Shown here one piece after another: positions 34,039-42,832 of a stretch of DNA of 64,000 nucleotides. The stretch is from Adenophora triphylla var. japonica. Taxonomy: Eukaryota > Streptophyta > Magnoliopsida > Asterales > Campanulaceae. The DNA lies in contig JAFEMH010005429.1 in assembly GCA_022495995.1 (NCBI GenBank), positions 1 to 64,000 on the forward strand, written 5' to 3'. A model generated the notes under the pieces. The model was not told where the DNA came from. It worked only from the letters and a program-made list of their open reading frames with translations, and ran no database searches. Position 1 is the first letter of the stretch; every line of letters begins with the position of its first letter. Both the position numbers and the translations under genes were made by a program.

Positions 34039-35170
34039 TTAAATGTAATACCTTTTAAGATGAATGGCGTTCCAACTTCGCGGTATCATTTGGCCATCCA
34101 AGGTTGCCAGGCGATATGCTCCTTTCCCGGCTTGTGCATCTATTAGGTAGGGTCCTTCCCATTTAGGGGCAAGCTTGCCTGCATTGGGCTCCTTTGTATT
34201 TTGGAATGCCTTTCGTAGGACTAAGTCTTCTACTTAAAACCTTCTAATCCTTACGTTTTTGTTATAAGATCTGGCTACCCTTTGTTGATATGCTGCCATG
34301 CGAACTTTGGCCATGTCCCCGCCTCGTCCACGGTATCTAGGTCATGTATCAAGATGTCTTTGTTATGTTCGATGTCAACAAACCGTATCCGGCCGTAGGT
34401 ATAAGGACTTCGCCGGAATAACCGATTCGGTTCCAAATACAAGTGAATAAGGGGTTTGACCAAGAGCGTTCTTAGATTTCGCTCGTCGCCCCATAGGACC
34501 ATTGGTAATTCTTCCGCCCATCGTCCTTTCTTTTCCGGTTCGCCCTTTTTTAAGTTGCTTATGATTATTTTGTTGCTAGATTCTGCTTGTCCATTGGCTT
34601 GAGGGTGAACAGGTGAAGATGTCACCATCTTGACTCCCCAAGATGTCAAGAAATCTTGGGTTCTCTTACTAATGAATTGAGAGCCGTTGTCACAAATTAT
34701 TTCTGAGGGTATTCCAAATCGGCTGAATATGTTTCTTTTGATAAAAGATATAACTTCTTTGTCACGAACTTGTACATATGCCTCAGCTTCTACCCATTTA
34801 GAAAAGTAGTCTGTCATAGCCAATATAAATACTCTTCCACCTGGTGCCCTGGGCAATTTTCCTACTATGTCCATTCCCCAAACCATAAACAGCCATGGTG
34901 ACAGGATAGGATGTAGTAGCTCAGCCGGTTGGTGTAGGATGTCCCCATGTCGTTGATAGGAATCACATTTCTTTGCGTAGTAGACAGCGTCTTTTCTCAT
35001 TGTGGGACAAAAATAGCCCATTCTAAGAGCCTTGGTATGTAGACTTCTGCCCTCGGTATGATTTCCACATTCTCCTTCGTGCAGCTCCTTGAGAACCTGA
35101 TGGGCTCTATCTGCTTCTAAACATCTTAAGTAGTGACCTGCAGCAGATTTTCTAAACAAGAGGTTATCAA
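34039..35170 (-). pseudogene. Integrase of element C
   Basis: The 294-residue frame (35159-34275) holds the zinc-finger region GECGNH...HTKALRMGYFCPTM, the core [26 protein letters not shown] and PQANGQAESSNK with the D-D-E residues. The second zinc cysteine is replaced by tyrosine (CDSYQRHG). A shift follows the WAEELPMVLWG segment. The C-terminus resumes in other frames with an IPRSWNAIHLKRYY-type end, and the stop is at 34039. It is an integrase of Tat type without a chromodomain. Confidence 0.85.
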
Positions 35171-35301
35171 TAAGTAAATATTTAGATACTCTTACCCTGA
35201 ATGCTCTAGCATTTTTCTCCTCAGCTGGGATCGTATCATTTAAGAGATACTTGATAATCGGAGCCGCCCAAGAAGTTGCCGAGAGGAAGGTATGTCGACA
35301 T

Positions 35302-35760
35302 CTAGAGCGAACATCTCAAGATGATCAATTGTCGGGATGTCAATATGCACAATTGGGATACTCGGTTTGTGAAATGCTTTTGAAGGCCGAACCAAAGTTT
35401 GCCGTGAGCATCTCCTTCAGAATTTTCTTCTCGTGGGATTTGTTCTAAGGAAAATGATTTGAATCTGGCCGAAAGAATTTTTACAATTTCCAAATATGTC
35501 GTCATCTTAGCATTTTTTGCTGTGTAGGATCCGTTGTAGTGGTTAACAATTAGCAAAGAATCCATGAACACCCGGATATGCTTCGACATCTAGGTCCCGG
35601 CCGCCGTTAAACCCGCGATTAGTGCCTCATACTCGCTTCATTGTTGGTAGCCTTGAAATTGCAACCGATGGATTGTGGTATTATGTCCCTTGTGGCGATT
35701 TTAGTACAACTCCTGCACTGCACCTCTCATGTTAGAAGCACCATCCGTATAGAGAGTCCA
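35302..35760 (-). pseudogene. Archaeal-type RNase H of element C
   Basis: The frame 35589-35302 holds IRVFMDSLLIVNHYNGSY, LEIVKILSARFKSFSLEQIP and REENSEGDA, the second half of the Tat-specific extra RNase H. The first half (a YTDGASN-like segment near 35755 and SEYEALIAGL near 35620) lies in other frames. Frameshifts and stops disable it. The same domain is nearly intact in element D at 61098-61544. Confidence 0.75.
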
Positions 35761-36049
35761 AACTTTCAGGATGTCATCATCTTGAAGTTGTTGTACTTCC
35801 AATTCCACCTCTTGTTGTAGGGTTGGCCGAAATCAGCCCACAAAATCGCCTAGGGCTTGGGATTTTATTGCAGCTTCCGGGCTCATACTTGATGTCGTAT
35901 GTGCTTAATTGTACGCACCACTTCGCCATTCGACTCCGACATCTCCGGTTTTCTCATAACATTCTTAATAGGATAGTTAGTGCGTACAATTATAGTATGT
36001 GTTTCAAAATAGTGCCTTAGTTTAATAGAAGCGCTTATCAAAGCTAAAA

Positions 36050-36301
36050 TTAACTTTGTAAATGAGAATACCTGGTCTCCGCATCTAAGAGTGTCTTACT
36101 TATATAGTAGATGGGTTGCCGATTACCATCTCGTTCGTCACCAAGATCGCACTTACAAAGACCTTCTGATACCGCCGTAGATGTAAAGATGTTACTCCTC
36201 TCGAGGTTTGGCCAATAATGGAGGTGTTGACAGTAAGTTTTGAGTTCCTGAAAGGCTTCTTCATGTTGGTCCTCCCATTGGAACTTATTGTTCTTCCTCA
36301 A
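36050..36301 (-). pseudogene. Ty3-type RNase H/connection of element C
   Basis: Continues the RT frame after a shift near 36290: NKFQWEDQHEEAFQELKTY, then a degraded RNase H with QPIYYISKTLLDAETRY. The catalytic first-strand acidic residue is not visible. Stops follow at 36050. Confidence 0.75.
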
Positions 36302-37325
36302 GATGTCGTAGAAAGGTTTGCATCGATCTGAAGATTTTGAAATGAATCTGGTAAGTGCAAAGAATCTTTCCCGTCAACCTTTGGACGTCCTTGACAGATT
36401 GAGGTGATGACAGGTTGATAATAGCACGTATCTGTTCTGGGGCGGCTTCAATGCCTCTTTTAGTAACCATGTAACCCAAGAACTTCCCGGCCTTCATTCC
36501 AAAGTTGCATTTAGCTGGATTCAGTTTCATATTGAAACAATCCAAGATGTCAAAGGCTTGAGAGAGGTTGCTTATGTGATCTTCGGCTTTCTTGGACTTT
36601 ACCACCATGTCGTCGATGTATACCTCCATTGTGTCCCCAATCTGATCTCTAAACATCTTGTTGACGAGCCTTTGATACGTTGCACCTGCATTTTTTAGTC
36701 CAAAAGGCATGGCAATATAACAATAAATACCGTGGGTGTTATAAAGGCGGTGTCCTCTTCGGGTCGATGGTTCCATCTGAATTTGTTGAAATCCTGAGGA
36801 CGCGTCCATGAATGTGAGGAGTTCATGTCCGGAGGTGGCATCAACTAACGAATCTATGTGCGGCAAAGGAAAAGGATCTTTTGGACAGGCTTTGTTTAAG
36901 TCGGTGAAGTCGACACAAACTCGCCATTTCCCATTTCTCTTCTCTACCACAACCACGTTTGCTAACCATCTTGGATAATCGACCTCTCGTATCATGTTGG
37001 CTTTGAGTAGGCGCTCTACCTCTTCCTTGATGATCTGGTTTCTGGTCTCTGCAAACTTCCTACGTTTCTGGTGTATTGGTTTGAAGCTAGGATCTACGTT
37101 AAGTTTGTGAGTGATGACATCTTTGCTGATGCCTGTCATGTCATCATGTTTCCAAGCAAAACTCTTTATTCTGCTTCTTAATAAATCCACAAGCTTTTCT
37201 TCTATATCTGATGGGATGTCAGTGCCAATAAGTACTTTGATGTCCGGGTTTGAAGGGTCTAGCAATACTTCTTTCACATCATCCTCCCTAGCTTCCAGGA
37301 CTTCACGTACTTTCCTCGTTAATTG
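36285..37325 (-). CDS. Reverse transcriptase of element C
   Basis: The frame continues from the protease through the single TAG at 37326-37328, starting CAATTA. Landmarks in order: HKLNVDPSFKPIHQKRR (fingers), VVVEKRNGKWRVCVDFTDLN, FPLPHIDSLVD, FMDASSGFQQIQM, MPFGLKNAGATYQRLVNKMF and VYIDDMVVKSK with the catalytic Asp pair, then GKFLGYMVTKRGIEA. All polymerase motifs look intact. The frame shifts after VKDVQRLTGK, so the RNase H is not fused in frame. RT copies element RNA into DNA in cytoplasmic particles. Confidence 0.88.
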   Translation of the reverse strand, partial: QLTRKVREVLEAREDDVKEVLLDPSNPDIKVLIGTDIPSDIEEKLVDLLRSRIKSFAWKHDDMTGISKDVITHKLNVDPSFKPIHQKRRKFAETRNQIIKEEVERLLKANMIREVDYPRWLANVVVVEKRNGKWRVCVDFTDLNKACPKDPFPLPHIDSLVDATSGHELLTFMDASSGFQQIQMEPSTRRGHRLYNTHGIYCYIAMPFGLKNAGATYQRLVNKMFRDQIGDTMEVYIDDMVVKSKKAEDHISNLSQAFDILDCFNMKLNPAKCNFGMKAGKFLGYMVTKRGIEAAPEQIRAIINLSSPQSVKDVQRLTGKILCTYQIHFKIFRSMQTFLRHLEEEQ

Positions 37326-37328
37326 CTA
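37326..37328 (-). promoter_or_regulatory. Candidate leaky stop codon TAG-CAA-TTA between protease and RT (element C)
   Basis: On the minus strand CAAGCATAGCAATTAA spans the join. Protease and RT are in the same frame and no other stop interrupts them between about 38400 and 36285. UAG followed by CAA UUA is the established readthrough context of tobamoviruses. The identical 16 bases occur at the same place in element D (63119-63134 region). Confidence 0.7.
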
Positions 37329-38417
37329 TGCTTGTTTTGGAGATGTCGACGCCTTCATTGAAGTTTTATAACATTCCTTGGCCACCTGTTGATCACTGTA
37401 AATCTTAGCGACACCCCAAGGTGTTGGGAACTTCACACACTGATGGTAAGTGGAGGGTACAGCCTTCATTCCATGAATCCACGGTCTTCCAAGAATGACA
37501 TTGTAAGATGTTGCGCAATCAATTACGCAGAACCGTTCCATGGTATTGAGGCCCTTCGAGTATATAGGAAGCTTTATCTCCCCCACCGTTTCTTTGACTT
37601 CCCCACTGAAGCCTACCAGTACTGAGGACTTCTTAATGATCTCTGATTTCGGGATGTTCATTTCCTTAAGAGTGCCCAACATAATAAGATTTACAGAGCT
37701 ACCCCCATCAACCAGTATGCGCCGGATTGTACAATTGGCGATCTGCAAGGAAATAACTAGACCGTCGTGATGGGGTTCCAGCAAGTTATCTCGATCACTT
37801 TCATCAAAGGTGATTGGATCCTGGCAGGGTGTCGACATCCTGGGCTGTCTTTCTGGCTTCTCCTCTTTTGACTCTTTGGCATGTCGTTTTGCTGCAGAAT
37901 AGGATGTGCCACATATTTCCGAACCTCCGCTGATAAAATTGATCACCTTCGTTGATGCTGGGGGAGAAACTGGTCTTTCGGCTTCATGAGGAGCTTCCGC
38001 ATTTTCAGCCTTCTTCTTCCTAGATCCCAGCAACTCCTTAAGATGTCCTTTCGAGAGCAAGTAACTGATCTCCTTCCTTAGTGCGATGCAATCTTCAGTA
38101 ACATGTCCAAAGTCTTCATGGTAAGCGCACCATTTTGATTTGTCACGCCATCCTGTGGCTTTGTCCGTCTTCTTTGGCCATCTGGCTTTGTCCCCAAGGT
38201 TGCCCATTGCACAGAGTATACCTGAAATGTCAACAGAAAAACAATAATCAGAAATGTTAGGCACATTATCGTTATCTTCATCCTCACCGTCTATTGAATT
38301 AATTTTGCTAGTGTCAATTCTTGGATAAGGATTGGAACGGTGGTTCCTGCGATGGGACGATTCAGTCTTTCTGTCGGGGTTGTCATATGTCGACATCTTG
38401 GATGAGGACTTCGATCT
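37329..38417 (-). CDS. Gag C-terminus (zinc finger) and protease of element C
   Basis: The frame from 38396 encodes a Tat-type zinc finger region WCAYHEDFGHVTEDC, a basic/acidic linker, and the retropepsin-like protease with the active-site motif ILVDGGSSVNLI, then a GFSGEVKETVGEIKLP segment and ILGRPWIHGMKAVPS. Protease cleaves the polyprotein and needs dimerisation around the D-G motif, which is intact. It is in frame with gag upstream apart from one TAA (38418-38420), and with RT downstream apart from one TAG. Confidence 0.85.
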
Positions 38418-39658
38418 TTACAGCTTGTCTTCCTCCAGTCTTATGAATCTCACTGCCCTGCTCCTGACTTCTTCCAACCTCTTACAAGGAGTCATCACCA
38501 AATCTTGATAATACTGTGAATCTTTCTTCAGCCCCATTTTGAATGCTTCTGTGGCTGTCGACATGTCAAGATTGGGAATTTCTAGCACTTCCTTGTTGAA
38601 CCGGTGGACATAATCCTTTAGAGTTTCATTAGGCTGCTGGATCACATTGTAGAGATCACTTGTCAACCTTTCAAATTGTCGACTGCATGAGAATTGGTTA
38701 TAGAACATGTTGATAAGCTGGGCGTAAGAACCAATTGAACCTAGAGGTTGCCTAATCAACCATTTGAAGGCTGGTCCAGACAAGGTTGATCCAAATCCCC
38801 TGCATAAGCAGGCCTCCCGAAATTGAAGAGGAATATGAATTATGTCCATCTTTTCTTGATAGTGTGCAACATGCTCCTCTGGGTCCGTGGTGCCGCATAA
38901 CTTCATAGATGGTAGACCGAAACGCTTTGGGATGTCAACATTTACAATTGCCGGGACAAACCGGGATTGATTGTAGCAGCTTTGAGTCACATGTTGGATT
39001 GGAGGAGTTACGCCCGGCACGTTCATTATCGCCTCTCCGAGATCCTCGCATCCGTTTGGCTAGTGGGTTTCTGCAAAAGGGTCGCCCATAGGAATACGAT
39101 TGAAATTATTATTATTAAAAAGATTATTTAGCAAACCAGAGTTGTCCGTAGTAGTCGTGACAAGAGTGCCGTCAATGAATGGAATGAACGGTGAATCCCG
39201 CGGAAGATGGCGTCAATGGGGTGTCCCCGGGCAAGGATGTCGACATCATTAAGGATGTCACGGATGAGTTTGAGGAGGACTGCCCATTGGGATGAATTCA
39301 CTCGAAATGTAGATCCTCCAGTTGTTGTCAAAGTTGAGAACCCTTGCACGCAGCGGTGATATGTTGTCAAGCCGAGACGCGATGAGCCGTTGATCTTTCT
39401 GCATCTTAATCATGGAATTGGTCGGCACCTTAGAATTGCCGTCTTGCCGGTCCAACCTTTGATTCAACTCCTGTAAGGATACTCCGAATGTCGCATCTAC
39501 ATTGGAAGAGGTTGTTCCCTTTGTGGAGTCTTCGTAAGTTAAGCCGGGCCGAGGTCCTGGTCTCGAGGAGGTGGTTGTAACAAGCTGGTTCTTCCTCCTG
39601 ATGTGGGAACAACGGCGGGACTCTTACCGGCGGCGGGCACATTGGGGGGTGCAGACAT
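38418..39658 (-). pseudogene. Gag of element C
   Basis: The start MSAPPNVPAAG is at 39658. The N-terminal part is shifted twice (39539, 39430-39258). The capsid region is one frame from 39026: DIPKRFGLPSMKLCGTTDP, GSTLSGPAFKWLIRQPLGSI, FYNQFSCSRQ and PNETLKDYVHRFNKEVL, typical of Retrotrans_gag. It ends in an in-frame TAA (38418-38420, followed by AGATCG), directly ahead of the zinc-finger region. Gag would form the cytoplasmic particle around the RNA. Confidence 0.83.
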
Positions 39659-39705
39659 AATGAATTTGCTTAGGAAATGATCCAAATAATCGATAAACCA
39701 CGAGG

Positions 39706-39722
39706 CCCCTCGGTGGGCGCCA
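39706..39722 (-). promoter_or_regulatory. Primer binding site of element C
   Basis: On the minus strand TGGCGCCCACCGAGGGG starts three bases after the 5' LTR end. It is a Tat-type primer site; the exact tRNA was not determined. Confidence 0.7.
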
Positions 39723-39725
39723 AAT

Positions 39726-40326
39726 TGTTTTGGTAGAAAAAACAATAGAGTTGAATCTTAACTTTGTTTAGTGTGTGGATTGAACAATAAGGAGGGGACT
39801 ATGGAATTCGACTATATGGAACAAAAGCAAGAAAAAGAAGTAATGACACCACAATTTGTTAACGAGGAAAACCTTAGAGGTGATAACCTCTTTGGGAAAA
39901 ACCCCGGGAGTTAGGTCTCCAACCTTAAAAGTTTCACTATGATGATTATGAGTACAACTTTGGAAGAGAATGGAGAGGATTACAATCAGTTCGTGCGTAG
40001 AGTGTGTGTGCGAGAGTTAGTGTGTTCCATCTCCATTTCCCCTTAAATATAAATAAGTATGAAGGAGTCAAATACGGTTCCTACAATCTCGGGATATAAG
40101 CTTATCCTTTCAACCTCCGTGAGACCAAGTCGCCCTAGCCGTTGAAGATATGTTGAATGTGCTGGAGAATATCCCGCATTTCTTCTCTCTTAATTACTGG
40201 AAAATAAGAATAAATATATTAGGAAATATTAAATAATTAAATATTAAAACAATACTTACAGTGGAATGACATCTTGATATGCAGGATCAACTGAAGATGT
40301 CACCATGCTGAAAAATACCCACAACA
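39726..40326 (-). repeat. 5' LTR of element C (601 bp)
   Basis: Nearly identical to 31464-32064 (about seven substitutions, no length change). The element's transcription should start here on the minus strand. Confidence 0.94.
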
Positions 40327-40331
40327 GTAAT

Positions 40332-41024
40332 ACCCCGCCAATCCAAGAAATCTATGGACTTCAGTTACTTTGAAGGCTGCTTCCAATTGACTACGGCTTC
40401 AATATTAGAAGGATCCACGGAAATACCCGAACTTGATACCACGTGCCCCAAGAAAGAAATCTGCTCAAGACAAAACTCGCATTTGCTAAACTTTGCAAAC
40501 AGATGTTTCTCATGAAGCACAGATAAGATGATTCTCAAGTGTGCTTCTCGATCTTCTCGGGAATTTGAATAGACAAGAATGTCATCAATGAAAACCACCA
40601 CAAAACTATCAAGGTAGGGCTTGAAAATTCGGTTCATCATATCCATAAATACTGCTGGTGCATTAGCCAACCCGAAAGGCATAACCACGAATTCATAATG
40701 GCCATACCTCGTTCTGAAGGTTGTCTTGGAAATATCATCTGGTTGGATCTTCAATTGATGGTATCCGCTACGCAAATCAAGCTTAGAGTAGATCACGGAA
40801 CCTCGAAGCTGATCGAACAAATCATCAATATGCGGAAGAGGGTATTTATTCTTGATGGTTGCTTGATTCAACAAACGGTAGTCGATACACAATCTCAACG
40901 TGCCATCCTTCTTCCATACAAACAAGACCGGTGCTCCCCATGGTGAAACACTCGAACGAATGAAGCCCCAATCTAACAATTCTTGCAACTGAGTCTTCAA
41001 CTCTTTCAACTCAGCCGGAGCCAT
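40332..41024 (-). pseudogene. Reverse transcriptase of element B, upstream of insertion C
   Basis: [67 protein letters not shown] and [13 protein letters not shown] (catalytic Asp pair) are present in order, then [12 protein letters not shown] one-base loss after NWKQPSK shifts the frame at about 40365. Element C then interrupts the following VHRFLGLAGYY segment. A TGA separates it from protease upstream. Confidence 0.9.
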
Positions 41025-41039
41025 TCTATATGGTACTTT

Positions 41040-41567
41040 TCATATTGGTGAGGTACCTGGCACTAAATCAATGCAAAACTCCACTTTCCTATCCGGAGGC
41101 ATAGCATACTCAGTTGAAAACACATCAACAAACTCATTCACAACTAGGACATGAGATAACTCGGGGGATTTCTTACTTGAATCTAACACATAAGCCATGT
41201 ACCCCTCACACCCTTTTGACAACATTTTTCTAGCCTTTAAAGCAGATATAACATGAATGCCAAACCAAGATTTATCCGCATCAAACACAAAAGTAGGCAC
41301 ATCAGGCATAGAAAAGGAGACTCGCTTCTTACGACAGTCTACCAAAGCATAACAGCTACTCAACCAATCCATACCAAGAATCACATCAAAATCACGGATT
41401 GGTAACTCTACCAAATCCACTGGCAATACATGCCCACATATATTCACATCACAACCATGATAAACCAAAGAAGATGCAAGGCACTCTCCCATAGAAGTAG
41501 AGACCTCCAGGATATAAGGCATAATCTCAGGCAATTTATGCAATGCAAATGCAAAATGAGATGCCAC
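41040..41567 (-). pseudogene. Protease of element B
   Basis: The frame includes the flap/second half: VNICGHVLPVDLVELPIRDFD and VILGMDWLSSCYALVDCRKK, with an acidic C-terminal linker (VVNEFVDVFSTEYAMPPDRK) leading to RT. The active-site strand ILIDPGSFHSF is in the gag frame just upstream. One extra T in a T run there separates the two frames. The active-site motif is D-P-G rather than the usual D-S/T-G. A stop TGA precedes RT. Confidence 0.85.
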
Positions 41568-42756
41568 AAAAAGAATGGAAAGACCCGGGATCTATAAGAA
41601 TGCGGGCCTTAACTCCTGTGACAGGGACTATACCTCTAATGACAGCATTGGGATCTACCTCTCCTCGACCCAAAGCAAACACTCGCCATTGAACTCTCTC
41701 ATTTGGCTTCCCTTCATTGTCTCTCTTTACCCCAACTCTTTGTTGTCCACCACCCGCAGCTTGCCCCCGTTGTAACCTAGGACAGTTCCTCCTGAAATGA
41801 CCCGCTGCTCCACACTCAAGGCACTTGCCTTGCTTGCTCCAAAACCGATCCTCGGAATGACCCACTTTCTTGCAAAAGCTACACACTGTCCCACTCTGAC
41901 TGGAAGCTGGATGAGTTATAGGAGCCGCCACATTACCTCCTCGAACTAACCCCGGAGCTGAAGATCTTGGTGGTCCTCTATTCTGCCCTGAACCTTGACC
42001 TTGAAACCTCGGTCTTCTTCCACTACCCCCTTCTGATTTGCCCTGGTGCTCTTCGATATCATTTTCAATCTGATAAGCTCTATTCACTGCCGCCTGAAAG
42101 TCGGTGAAGTCGTGCGTCAATAGCTGCTTCCTGAACTCCAATCTCAACCCTTTCACAAACCGGTAGACTCTTCTCTCTTCTTTCGGTACCAAATGAGGAT
42201 AATATCTAGCCAACTCCGTGAACTTCACAGAATACTGGGCCACTGTCATCGTACCTTGCTCTAGCCTCAAGAATTCGAGTTCCTTCTTGTCCCGTGTAAC
42301 CATCAGAATGAAACGATCTCTGAACTTGCGGGTAAAGTTCTCCCATGTCTGAGGCGTGTGATCACGGTCCCAACTATCATTCACAATATGCCACCAATGT
42401 TCTGCGGGTCCTTCAAGTTTGAAAACGGCACACCTCACCTTTTCTTCGTCCGGATTCTCCATTATCGCGAATAGCTTGTTCATTGCCTCAAGCCACCTTT
42501 CTGCCTTCAATGGATCTGAATCCCCATTAAAACTACGTGGAGCCATCTTCACAAATTTCTCCAATTCGTGCCCTTGACGACCCTCCTGATGATGTTGAGC
42601 TTGACCTTGCGCTGCCATGTTTTGCAAGAAAACTCGAAACATATTCATCATCTTCGCATTTTGATTTCCACCTCCCCCGGCATTACCCTCATTTTTCGGA
42701 GCTCTATGCTGATCATCTTCGTTCCCCGCTATTGAACAAACTCCTGCATCAAACAC
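41536..42756 (-). CDS. Gag (and start of protease) of element B
   Basis: The long uninterrupted frame has a glutamine-rich N-terminus (LQNMAAQGQAQHHQEG) and a capsid region (KMAPRSFNGDSDPLKAERW, LEGPAEHWW, FRDRFI, EFLRLEQGTMTVAQYSVKF) of the Retrotrans_gag family. A G/R/Q-rich linker follows, with a first C-x2-C zinc site (CSFCKKVGH) and a canonical knuckle CLECGAAGHFRRNC. It runs on into the protease active-site strand. Gag packages the element RNA. The first methionine (42756) is chosen because upstream sequence is leader; a later start is possible. Confidence 0.88.
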   Translation of the reverse strand: MFDAGVCSIAGNEDDQHRAPKNEGNAGGGGNQNAKMMNMFRVFLQNMAAQGQAQHHQEGRQGHELEKFVKMAPRSFNGDSDPLKAERWLEAMNKLFAIMENPDEEKVRCAVFKLEGPAEHWWHIVNDSWDRDHTPQTWENFTRKFRDRFILMVTRDKKELEFLRLEQGTMTVAQYSVKFTELARYYPHLVPKEERRVYRFVKGLRLEFRKQLLTHDFTDFQAAVNRAYQIENDIEEHQGKSEGGSGRRPRFQGQGSGQNRGPPRSSAPGLVRGGNVAAPITHPASSQSGTVCSFCKKVGHSEDRFWSKQGKCLECGAAGHFRRNCPRLQRGQAAGGGQQRVGVKRDNEGKPNERVQWRVFALGRGEVDPNAVIRGIVPVTGVKARILIDPGSFHSFCGISFCICIA

Positions 42757-42814
42757 TCGTCGTCAGTTATCACATACTCCCCCTTAAGCTAGACATATAC
42801 CCTTGACTTCTAAA

Positions 42815-42831
42815 CCGAGCTCTGAAACCAA
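42815..42831 (-). promoter_or_regulatory. Primer binding site of element B
   Basis: On the minus strand TTGGTTTCAGAGCTCGG immediately follows the 5' LTR. It resembles the initiator-Met primer site TGGTATCAGAGC with one substitution. Confidence 0.75.
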
Positions 42832-42832
42832 C

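Larger units (their letters stand above)
31464..40326 (-). mobile_element. Element C: young Ty3/gypsy Tat-lineage retrotransposon
   Basis: Two 601-bp LTRs (31464-32064 and 39726-40326) differ at about seven positions by eye. The 5-bp duplication GTAAT flanks it (31459-31463, 40327-40331). It reads on the minus strand: gag 39658-38418, protease to 37326, RT 37325-36285, RNase H domains, and integrase to 34039, then a spacer with short tandem repeats. A gene on the opposite strand (32432-33109) lies next to the 3' LTR. Despite its youth it has frameshifts in gag, RNase H and integrase. It interrupts element B's reverse transcriptase. Confidence 0.94.

Noticed and set aside
38418..38420. Readthrough of the TAA inside element C's gag
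   Set aside because: Followed by AGATCG, not a known leaky context, and element D cannot be compared here because its capsid region lies outside the window.
41530..41570. Programmed -1 frameshift between gag and protease of element B
   Set aside because: The frame change lies inside the protease active-site strand at a T run without a canonical slippery heptamer, so it looks like a one-base insertion mutation.
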